Below, one piece after another: positions 7,623-13,658 of a stretch of 14,913 bases of DNA. Source of the stretch: Litorimonas sp039962885 (GTDB taxonomy: Bacteria; Pseudomonadota; Alphaproteobacteria; Caulobacterales; Maricaulaceae); NCBI GenBank assembly GCA_039962885.1, contig JBDVGI010000193.1, positions 1 to 14,913 on the forward strand, written 5' to 3'. Under the pieces are notes generated by a model. That model was not told the origin of the DNA. It did not search any database and was given only the letters and a program-made list of their open reading frames with translations. Numbering within the stretch: the stretch's first letter is position 1; every line of letters starts with the position of its first letter. The position numbers and the translations under genes were made by a program.

Positions 7623-8048
7623 TTAATAAGCATGTTGGCTATCAGAGTACCATTTGAATTCAACAACATTATGGCTTGGATCAGCGGTAAAGAACGTTAA
7701 ATGTTTTTCAGGCAAGTCGCGAAAACGAGACCTAATATTTTGTAAAAATGGAACATTGGCCGCCGTAAGCCGCGCATGAACCTCTCGAAATTGGCTCTCT
7801 TCTAAGAATGTCATACCAAAATGCCGAGGGTAAGGGTTTTTAAGCGGGTTAACACCCTCAAGAGTTTTAGGGTCCAAATCTTCATCAATATGACAGACAA
7901 GTTGATGTTCAAACAAATTAAAGGTTACACGGTCATCATACTCACGCGCCACTACGCCACCCAAAGCATCACGATAGAAAACTTTCGCAAGCTCTTTATC
8001 ATGAGTTCCAATAGCGACATGAAAGACATTGTTTACAGGAATTGTCAT
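7623..8048 (-). CDS. VOC-fold (glyoxalase/dioxygenase-like) protein
   Basis: A 141-residue single-copy vicinal oxygen chelate protein. It has the two beta-alpha-beta-beta-beta halves of the fold: FHVAIGTHDKELAKVFYRDALGG (starting at 9) opens the first and PRHFGMTFL (74-82) the second, and DPSHNVVEFKWY (123-134) closes the sheet. Likely metal ligands are His10, His76 and Glu130, which matches the usual pattern of VOC enzymes. Family members include glyoxalase I, extradiol dioxygenases, epimerases and fosfomycin-type resistance enzymes. The sequence resembles the plain 'VOC family protein' group, so no substrate can be given. It is transcribed away from the histidine phosphatase-comA-cysH genes, with 83 bp between the start codons, so it could share regulation with them. 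Confidence 0.82.
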   Translation of the reverse strand: MTIPVNNVFHVAIGTHDKELAKVFYRDALGGVVAREYDDRVTFNLFEHQLVCHIDEDLDPKTLEGVNPLKNPYPRHFGMTFLEESQFREVHARLTAANVPFLQNIRSRFRDLPEKHLTFFTADPSHNVVEFKWYSDSQHAY

Positions 8049-8131
8049 TTTTTGCTCTATTCATTTACAATTTTGGATTTCCTGATACTAGTCAGTTCGA
8101 CTTAAATCAACATCAAAGCTGTAGCCTAATT
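8049..8131. promoter_or_regulatory. Divergent promoter region between the VOC gene and the sulfonate genes
   Basis: The 83-bp gap separates two divergent start codons and must hold or lie near both promoters. For the VOC gene a plausible set is TTGATT (complement of 8105-8110), 17 nt, TATCAG (complement of 8082-8087). For the plus strand a weaker pair is TTTACA (8064-8069), 16 nt, TACTAG (8086-8091). Both -10 candidates overlap a short inverted repeat, CTGA-TA-CTAG-TCAG (8082-8095), that could be an operator. All of this is pattern matching against sigma-70 consensus. Confidence 0.25.
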
Positions 8132-8722
8132 ATGACATCTCATTTAACCTTTATTCGGCACGCCCATACCGTTTGGAATGGCCCGCCCAAACGGTTTCAA
8201 GGACAAAATGACGTCGATCTATCCGATAAAGGGTTAAAGCAATGCGAGCAAATGCAAGGGGAATTGAGCTGGGTAAAACGGATCGTTGCCTCACCTGCCA
8301 AGCGCGTCAATCAAACCATCAATAAAATATTTGAAACCACTGAAAACCCGCCTCCCATCGTAACAAACCCGAACCTTTGGGAAATTGATAACGGCTATTA
8401 TGGCGGGAAGTTCACGCATGAAGTTAAAGAACAATTTCCAGAGAATTATCATCAATGGATGAACACCCCTGGAAACGCGCGGCCTGGCGGGGGTGAAACA
8501 TTGTTAGACTTACTCACGCGCGCAATTTTAAGCATTCGCATGATAAGGCGCGGCCCAATAGATGGCACATTGGTTGCCACACATGGCGGCATCATCCGCG
8601 TATTAATGTTGGCTGAACAAAATCGGTCTTTAAATGAGTTCCATCAGTTAACTGTAGACAATCTACATATGCTTAAGTTAAGTTACGAAGACCTTGATAG
8701 GTTAGAGTTTTATAAAATATAA
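8132..8722 (+). CDS. Histidine phosphatase family protein; candidate phosphosulfolactate phosphatase
   Basis: A 196-residue enzyme of the phosphoglycerate-mutase-like histidine phosphatase superfamily. It has R9-H10-A-H-T-V-W-N16 (the catalytic His10; the usual RHG reads RHA), FQGQNDVDLSDKG (22-34), the conserved Arg58 in SPAKR, Glu84 as the likely proton donor, GGGETLLDL (119-127) and the second catalytic histidine in T150-H151-G-G. Members remove phosphate from small molecules or cobalamin precursors. The start at 8132 gives the family N-terminus; the upstream in-frame ATG at 8042 would overlap the VOC gene and adds 30 unrelated residues. No clear ribosome binding site is visible. It lies 49 bp before comA on the same strand. 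From context I infer that it may dephosphorylate 2-phospho-3-sulfolactate, the job of the unrelated ComB elsewhere. A general phosphatase remains possible. Confidence 0.87.
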   Translation: MTSHLTFIRHAHTVWNGPPKRFQGQNDVDLSDKGLKQCEQMQGELSWVKRIVASPAKRVNQTINKIFETTENPPPIVTNPNLWEIDNGYYGGKFTHEVKEQFPENYHQWMNTPGNARPGGGETLLDLLTRAILSIRMIRRGPIDGTLVATHGGIIRVLMLAEQNRSLNEFHQLTVDNLHMLKLSYEDLDRLEFYKI

Positions 8723-8771
8723 AAACCACAACCATACAAAATCACACTAACTAATAATCATAGAGACTTTC

Positions 8772-9521
8772 ATGCAACTTGGATATTCTGACCGTAAAAA
8801 CAAACCTAGGAAATCAGGTTTAAATCTTGCTATTGATGGCGGACTGCCAACAGGTCTTTTTGCCGACTACATATCATCTTTTTCTAGTATGATTGACGGC
8901 GTGAAATTTGGTTGGGGCTCTGGAGTTGCAACGCCACAGATTGACCAGAAGACGGCTATTTTGCAAGAAGCAGGCATACCCTATTGGTTTGGTGGGACGG
9001 CTTTCGAAATTGCCTATAAATCGGATAAGTTAGACGAATTTTTAGCTTGGGCAAAAAGTAAAGGCGCAAGTAGATTCGAAGTCTCAGACGGCGTTATTGA
9101 ACTCCCCGCTGATATCCGCAGAAAGCTTATTCAAGACATTTCTAAGGACTTTGAAGTTTACACAGAAGTTGGCAGTAAAGACGCAAATGTAATTTTAAGT
9201 CCGTCTGTTTGGGTTGATATGATCAAAGCTGACCTCGACGCAGGAGCGGTTAAAGTCATTATGGAGGGCCGCGAATCAGGTGCTGCGGGGATGTACCGCA
9301 AAGACGGCGAAGTGCGCACAGGCCTGATTGATGACATTGCCCTATCTGGCATTGATATTGAACAACTTATTTTTGAAGCCCCCGTAAAGGCGCAACAGGT
9401 TTGGTTCGTAAAAAGGTTTGGCCGCCATTGTAACATGGCAAATTTACCCTTCGACGCCATTTTGAATGTCGAAACACTTCGCCGCGGCTTAAGAGCGGAT
9501 ACATTTGGCGGCGGCGTTTAA
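8772..9521 (+). CDS. comA: Phosphosulfolactate synthase (ComA)
   Basis: ComA adds sulfite to phosphoenolpyruvate to give (2R)-2-phospho-3-sulfolactate, first known as the opening step of coenzyme M synthesis in methanogens. The 249-residue TIM-barrel protein shows the family motifs in order: D32-Y-I-x10-G43-V-K-F-G-W-G49, FGGTAFEIAY (73-82), RFEVSDG (101-107), TEVGSKD (131-137), MEGRESGAAGM (164-174), FEAPVKAQQVWF (201-212) and VETLRRGLRADTFG (233-246). These match the methanogen enzyme far better than the plant HSA32 branch. One change from the methanogen pattern as I recall it is D22-G-G24 where ComA usually reads DKG. A weak AGAG precedes the ATG. cysH starts 9 bp after its stop, so the two are almost certainly co-transcribed. 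The family call is strong; the final product in this organism is inferred. Confidence 0.93.
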   Translation: MQLGYSDRKNKPRKSGLNLAIDGGLPTGLFADYISSFSSMIDGVKFGWGSGVATPQIDQKTAILQEAGIPYWFGGTAFEIAYKSDKLDEFLAWAKSKGASRFEVSDGVIELPADIRRKLIQDISKDFEVYTEVGSKDANVILSPSVWVDMIKADLDAGAVKVIMEGRESGAAGMYRKDGEVRTGLIDDIALSGIDIEQLIFEAPVKAQQVWFVKRFGRHCNMANLPFDAILNVETLRRGLRADTFGGGV

Positions 9522-9530
9522 CCCCTTAAC

Positions 9531-10238
9531 ATGATTGACGAAACTGCATCTTTGGCGAAAATAAGAGTTGAAAGGCTTAACACGTCTTTTGAAGGCGCTA
9601 GTGCGTATTTTCTGCTCGAGCATATTCTCACATTCGAGTTTCCCAAAAACATCGCATTAGTCTCATCCTTCGGAACAGAAGCTGCCATTTTGTTACATAT
9701 GGTCTCAAAAATCCGTCCTAATACAGATGTTGTCTTCATTGATACGCTCAAGTTATTCACGCTAACGCAACAATATCGCGATCATTTGACAGAGCTATTC
9801 GGGCTCAAAAATGTGAAAGTTTTTAAACCCGACCCCAACCAATTACGGCAGCATGACCCAGATGGGAATTTATGGGAAACTGATACGGATAAATGCTGTC
9901 ATATCCGCAAAGTGGAAACGAATGAGGCCGCGTTGAAGCCTTATGAAAGTTGGATTACGGGCCGCAAGCGCTATCATGGCGGCTCCCGACTTCATATGAA
10001 GAAATTTGAATGGATTGATGGGGTCATTAAAATCAACCCGTTAGCCAATTGGAAAACGCGCGACATCCATCATTATTTTGAGAGCCATAATATTCCAAGG
10101 CATCCTCTATATGAACGCGGGTTTTTATCCGTTGGATGCCATCATTGCTCTGCCCCTTCAACAGATCCCAGTGACCCGCGCTCTGGACGTTGGCAAGGCA
10201 AAGACAAAACGGAATGCGGAATTCACACATCCAAATAG
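9531..10238 (+). CDS. cysH: Phosphoadenylyl/adenylyl-sulfate reductase, CysH family, [4Fe-4S] type
   Basis: CysH reduces APS or PAPS to sulfite. The 235-residue protein has the nucleotide-binding loop SSFGTEAAILLHM (45-57), DVVFIDTLKLF (66-76), Cys122-Cys123 in DKCCHIRKVE, WITGRKRYHGG (141-151), KINPLANW (167-174), Cys203-x-x-Cys206 in VGCHHCSAPS and the catalytic E228-C-G-I-H232 near the C-terminus. The CC/CxxC set binds a [4Fe-4S] cluster and is typical of APS reductases, so APS is the likelier substrate. It follows comA by 9 bp with no visible ribosome binding site of its own, which suggests translational coupling. Its sulfite product is the ComA substrate. No ATP sulfurylase, sulfite reductase or other assimilation gene is near, which fits a dedicated or shared supply for sulfonate formation. 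It converges with the MBL gene, leaving 7 bp. Confidence 0.93.
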   Translation: MIDETASLAKIRVERLNTSFEGASAYFLLEHILTFEFPKNIALVSSFGTEAAILLHMVSKIRPNTDVVFIDTLKLFTLTQQYRDHLTELFGLKNVKVFKPDPNQLRQHDPDGNLWETDTDKCCHIRKVETNEAALKPYESWITGRKRYHGGSRLHMKKFEWIDGVIKINPLANWKTRDIHHYFESHNIPRHPLYERGFLSVGCHHCSAPSTDPSDPRSGRWQGKDKTECGIHTSK

Positions 10239-10245
10239 CTACATT

Positions 10246-11073
10246 TTAGGTAGGGCTCACAACCATACCGTCAAACGCTGGACGGGCAAAAGGCGGCAGC
10301 TCACTTGATAATGTTGCGTAATCCATATCAATATGAAGGTTTGTTAAAATAGCTTGCTGCACATGAGCGCGCGCGAGCCACGATAGAGCCTTATCTGCAT
10401 GGGCATGTGTCGGATGATCATTATAACGCAGCGCATCGGTAATCCACGTATTCACGCCCGAAAGCTGATCAAAACCTGCCTCAGATATATCCCAAACATC
10501 AGGTGTATAGGCAATTTTCCTATTGAAAATAAAACCGAGCGACGGCGAAGGCCCGTGACTAAGCTGGACAGTCTGTACGTTGATTGGTCCGCCTGCCCCG
10601 TCTATTGTTGTGATATCTGCGTCTTGAATTATATCTTCTAATGTCAAAATTGCGGGATGAACACGGCCATCTGGCATCTCGAAACAATATTTAAACCGTG
10701 TCCAAACATGGTTTTTGGTATGAGCATCCATATAGGCCGGGATTTGCCTACGCATACGATAAGCAAGTGCGCGCAGGTCATCTATGCCATGGCTTTGATC
10801 GGCATGTTCATGAGTATAAAACACAGCGTCTAAATGCTGGGTTTGGGTTGTTAAAAGCTGCTGACGTAAATCAGGGGATGTATCAATGAGAATTTGTGTA
10901 AGCTCAGCCTGATCCTCTGGCATATCCGTGCCATCTTGCCAGCTTTGCACCAAGATTGAGCAGCGCGTACGGCGGTTCTTTGGCTCAGTTGGATCGCAAA
11001 TTCCCCAATCTCCTCCCACACGCGGAACACCGCCAGATGACCCGCAACCCAATATAATCGCGCGCAATCCCAT
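10246..11073 (-). CDS. Metallo-beta-lactamase-fold hydrolase, PhnP-like
   Basis: A 275-residue MBL-fold protein, last in the dac-tmk-holB-tatD operon. The start (LRAIILGCGSSGGVPRVGGD), the strand with LIDTSPDLR (62-70), the metal motif FYTHEHADQSHGIDDLRAL (85-103) and TNLHIDMDY near residue 245 match a group often found beside tatD in alphaproteobacteria. It is related to PhnP-type phosphoribosyl 1,2-cyclic phosphodiesterases. In the H-x-H-x-D-H motif the last His is Gln93 (H88-E-H90-A-D92-Q93), so metal binding at the second site may differ. Cys26 and Cys38 sit in the early loop (GICDP, TRCSI), where related proteins bind an extra metal or have a conserved insertion. The ATG overlaps the tatD stop (TAATG). 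The substrate is unknown; cyclic phosphodiester or nuclease activity is the best guess. Confidence 0.85.
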   Translation of the reverse strand: MGLRAIILGCGSSGGVPRVGGDWGICDPTEPKNRRTRCSILVQSWQDGTDMPEDQAELTQILIDTSPDLRQQLLTTQTQHLDAVFYTHEHADQSHGIDDLRALAYRMRRQIPAYMDAHTKNHVWTRFKYCFEMPDGRVHPAILTLEDIIQDADITTIDGAGGPINVQTVQLSHGPSPSLGFIFNRKIAYTPDVWDISEAGFDQLSGVNTWITDALRYNDHPTHAHADKALSWLARAHVQQAILTNLHIDMDYATLSSELPPFARPAFDGMVVSPT

Positions 11074-11885
11074 TATATTGCGCTATCCGTTATAAAAGTG
11101 TCTGCCTTGGGCCGTTTAGCTTTTTGAAATAGGTTGAAAAATGCATCCGTTGTCCGCGCCGCAGTATCTTCAAAACTCCACCCCTTTACATCCGCTAAGC
11201 CTTGGCAAACTTCTTTGACAAAGGCTGGTTCATTACGCCGTCCGCGGTAAGGCATTGGCGCCAAATATGGACAATCTGTTTCAATCATAATGCGCTCATC
11301 TGGCATATTTTTAACAATCTCGCGCACATCATGAGCGTTCTTAAAGGTCACAATGCCAGAAACAGAAAAGTAAAGTCCCATATCTGCCGCTCGCGCAGCC
11401 AGCTCTGGGCCTGATGTATAACAATGCAACAAAGCGGGAAATTCACCGAGCTTAAAAGCTGCCTCCAGCATCTCCAACATCATCTCATCGGCTTCGCGCG
11501 TGTGGATGATAAGCGGGAGTTGTGTCTCTCGCGCAGCCTCAATATGAGCTTGGAAATTATTGCGTTGGACCGCGACATCGCTATAATTATAATGGAAGTC
11601 TAACCCTGTTTCGCCGATACCAATGATCTTAGGATGATCCGTTAGCTTAACAATTTGCGCCGCCGTTATATCGGGATTGTCTTTCGCATCATGCGGGTGC
11701 GTACCGACACTGGCCCAAATATTTTCATCGCCCTGACCTACCTCAATTACAGCGTCGTAGTCTTTGATATTGCAGCAAATATTTAGCATTGGGCCAACAC
11801 CAACAGCGCGCGCAGCCCGTATGACCTCTGGCAGATCATCTTCAAAACGCTCCCCGTGTAGGTTCACATGCGAGTCGACTAACAT
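11073..11885 (-). CDS. TatD-family metal-dependent hydrolase (DNase)
   Basis: A 270-residue TIM-barrel hydrolase of the TatD family (YcfH/TatD DNase-like; some members act as 3'-5' exonucleases or D-aminoacyl-tRNA deacylases). Metal-site segments visible: D4-S-H6-V-N8-L, G91-E92-T-G-L-D96, I127-H128-T-R-E, L153-H154-C-Y-T and I201-E-T-D204-C-P-Y-L-A-P. The usual first motif is H-x-H-L; here the second His is Asn8, with His10 two residues on. All other ligands are in place. The start gives the normal MLVDSH N-terminus. It lies 16 bp after holB and its stop overlaps the MBL start by one base, so it is in the same transcription unit. In the alphaproteobacterial gene orders I recall, metG lies between holB and tatD; it is absent here. 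Confidence 0.92.
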   Translation of the reverse strand: MLVDSHVNLHGERFEDDLPEVIRAARAVGVGPMLNICCNIKDYDAVIEVGQGDENIWASVGTHPHDAKDNPDITAAQIVKLTDHPKIIGIGETGLDFHYNYSDVAVQRNNFQAHIEAARETQLPLIIHTREADEMMLEMLEAAFKLGEFPALLHCYTSGPELAARAADMGLYFSVSGIVTFKNAHDVREIVKNMPDERIMIETDCPYLAPMPYRGRRNEPAFVKEVCQGLADVKGWSFEDTAARTTDAFFNLFQKAKRPKADTFITDSAI

Positions 11886-11901
11886 TGAATTGGCTTTAAC
11901 A

Positions 11902-12966
11902 TTAGGCCGCCCGTATCATGGATAAAGTATCAAACATGGCCGCCGTTTTATCCAGATTTATAGCCATTTCAACCTCTTGATTTTTCTTAGTTGTCTCCCA
12001 AGCTTTTTGCCAAGACAAGGCAGGCTTGGAAACGGGTAACGGTTTAAAAGCGCTATGCCATTCTCCTGTTGCCGTAAAGACAGCTTGCGCTTGAAGAATA
12101 TCTTGCAAGGCTTCCCAAAACATCGTTCGGTGAGCGCTAGCATTAGCTGTAGATAAAGACTTCGCCAAGAACATATCCACATCGCGGCTATGTCGATCTA
12201 ATGAAGATAAAAATCGCGACAAGGGCCGCAACACATTATCAGAGTTTCGCGCAAGGGACAAAGCTTTGCCGGGCGCGCCGCGCGAAAGCTTCACCGCAGC
12301 ATTTAAAATATCATCTGGCGCGTCCGCATGCGCGCCAATCCAACCCCTGATTTGTTCCTGCGGAACGGGCCGCAATCCAAGATGCATGCAGCGCGAGCGG
12401 ATCGTCGGAAGCAAACGTCCCGGCGCAGATGATAGAAGTAGAAACAGAGTTTTCTCAGGCGGTTCTTCGAGGAGTTTCAAAATTGCATTTTCAGAATTTC
12501 GGTTCAAATCATCAGCACGGTCAATCAAACACACCCGCCATGATGACGACTCGGCGGCTGTGCTTTCAAAAAACTTAGATAATTTGCGCACATCCGCAAT
12601 CGGAATATCATTGCGTATTTTCTTCGTCTTATGATCATATGGACGGCGCAATAACACAAAATTTCCATGACCAAGGGCTTCAATCCGCTGAGCTACGGGA
12701 TCAGATTGCCCAATATTCAAACTGTTTTCGAGTAAACTTTCTCCGCCAAGCATATAACGAATAATTCGGTAAGCTAATGTCGCTTTGCCGATACCTGTAG
12801 CCCCCGTGAGCAGCCAAGCATGATGCAACCGGCCTGAGGCTTTGGCTTGCATAAACCGGTTTTCTGCATCCGCATGTCCAATTAAATCATAGACTGCGCG
12901 TGGATGCTCGCACCCTTCTGCGCAATCTGCTTCAGGAAAGGTTTCGATTTCAGCCTGCCGTGCCAT
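11902..12966 (-). CDS. holB: DNA polymerase III subunit delta'
   Basis: Delta' is part of the clamp loader that opens the beta sliding clamp. The 354-residue protein has an AAA+ fold: YDLIGHADAENRFMQAKASG (26-45), HHAWLLTGATGIGKATLAYR (48-67) with a Walker A-like loop GATGIGKA, and later the conserved segment NAILKLLEEPPEKTLFLLLS followed by SAPGRLLPTIRSRC (sensor 1 and SRC region). The SRC motif is typical of clamp-loader subunits. The C-terminal third is diverged, as usual for delta'. The first ~25 residues are a Cys/Glu-rich N-terminal extension common in alphaproteobacterial HolB. It starts 5 bp after the tmk stop, the common tmk-holB pairing, so expression is coupled. Essential for replication by analogy. 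Confidence 0.92.
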   Translation of the reverse strand: MARQAEIETFPEADCAEGCEHPRAVYDLIGHADAENRFMQAKASGRLHHAWLLTGATGIGKATLAYRIIRYMLGGESLLENSLNIGQSDPVAQRIEALGHGNFVLLRRPYDHKTKKIRNDIPIADVRKLSKFFESTAAESSSWRVCLIDRADDLNRNSENAILKLLEEPPEKTLFLLLSSAPGRLLPTIRSRCMHLGLRPVPQEQIRGWIGAHADAPDDILNAAVKLSRGAPGKALSLARNSDNVLRPLSRFLSSLDRHSRDVDMFLAKSLSTANASAHRTMFWEALQDILQAQAVFTATGEWHSAFKPLPVSKPALSWQKAWETTKKNQEVEMAINLDKTAAMFDTLSMIRAA

Positions 12967-12971
12967 GCAAG

Positions 12972-13658
12972 CTACCCTATAGGACTTCCCAGACGACCTG
13001 CAAGCTCTGGATATTTTTGCGTGATTGTAAACAACATTTGCGTATGGACGGTTTGAAGTGGGGCATCAGCATCAATAAGTTTAATTCGGTCTGGGTTCAT
13101 ATCCGCAATCTCTTTAAAGCCTGTGCGTAAAACCTTATGAAACTCAAGGCTTTCCGCATCAAAGCGTGTCAGGTCTTCCCCGCGAAGTTCAACACGTTTT
13201 TGCGCCATGACAGGATCCATATCGAATAAAATTGTCAAATTGGGCTCAAACCCGTTCATTATAGCCTCGTGAACGTCTCGTACACGATCCAAACCAATGC
13301 CGCGGGCATATCCTTGATAGGCCATGCTTGAGTCTGAAAATCTATCACTGATGACCCATACGCCGCGCTCTAACGCCGGTCTGATGATTTTTTCAACATG
13401 ATCCACTCGTGCGGCATACATTAATAGCAATTCCGTCATGCCAGACCACCGATCAGACGAGCCGCCCAAAACAAGGTCTCTTATCGCTTCAGCCCCTTTA
13501 GTACCGCCAGGTTCGCGGGTTAAAAGCGTAGGAACGCCCGCGCCTTCTAAAGCTTTACTCAGCATTTTAGCTTGGGTTGTTTTTCCCGCGCCTTCGCCGC
13601 CTTCTAAGGTGATGAATTGCCCCGAATTTTGATCGGTTTTCACAGCAGAATCGTTCAT
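12972..13658 (-). CDS. tmk: Thymidylate kinase
   Basis: Thymidylate kinase phosphorylates dTMP to dTDP. The 228-residue protein has the P-loop G20-G-E-G-A-G-K-T-T28, the substrate loop TREPGGT (47-53) and the DR[YF]..S motif D105-R-F-S-D-S-S-M-A-Y-Q-G116, followed by an ARGIGLDRV segment. I chose ATG 13658 because it overlaps the upstream stop as TAATG and leaves a short 14-residue lead before the P-loop strand (FITLEGGEG); the in-frame ATG at 13697 would extend 13 residues into the carboxypeptidase gene. Length fits the family (about 205-230). Second gene of the dac-tmk-holB-tatD-MBL run. Confidence 0.95.
   Translation of the reverse strand: MNDSAVKTDQNSGQFITLEGGEGAGKTTQAKMLSKALEGAGVPTLLTREPGGTKGAEAIRDLVLGGSSDRWSGMTELLLMYAARVDHVEKIIRPALERGVWVISDRFSDSSMAYQGYARGIGLDRVRDVHEAIMNGFEPNLTILFDMDPVMAQKRVELRGEDLTRFDAESLEFHKVLRTGFKEIADMNPDRIKLIDADAPLQTVHTQMLFTITQKYPELAGRLGSPIG

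Noticed and set aside
8042..8131. N-terminal extension of the histidine phosphatase from ATG 8042
   Set aside because: It would overlap the VOC start, and its 30 residues are unlike the family, which begins just before the RHAH motif.
8772..9521. Plant-type HSA32 heat-stress protein instead of ComA
   Set aside because: The ComA-specific segments (FGGT, EVSDG, MEGRESG, ETLRRGLR) are present, whereas the HSA32 branch differs at these places as far as I recall.
8132..10238. Coenzyme M biosynthesis as the purpose of the comA cluster
   Set aside because: No sulfolactate dehydrogenase, sulfopyruvate decarboxylase or Xanthobacter-type lyase genes are next to it, and a phosphatase is present, which favours sulfolactate. 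It is not excluded if such genes lie elsewhere.
10239..10260. Terminator between the convergent cysH and MBL genes
   Set aside because: Only a 4-bp CTAC/GTAG stem could be found, with no T tract after it; too weak to annotate.
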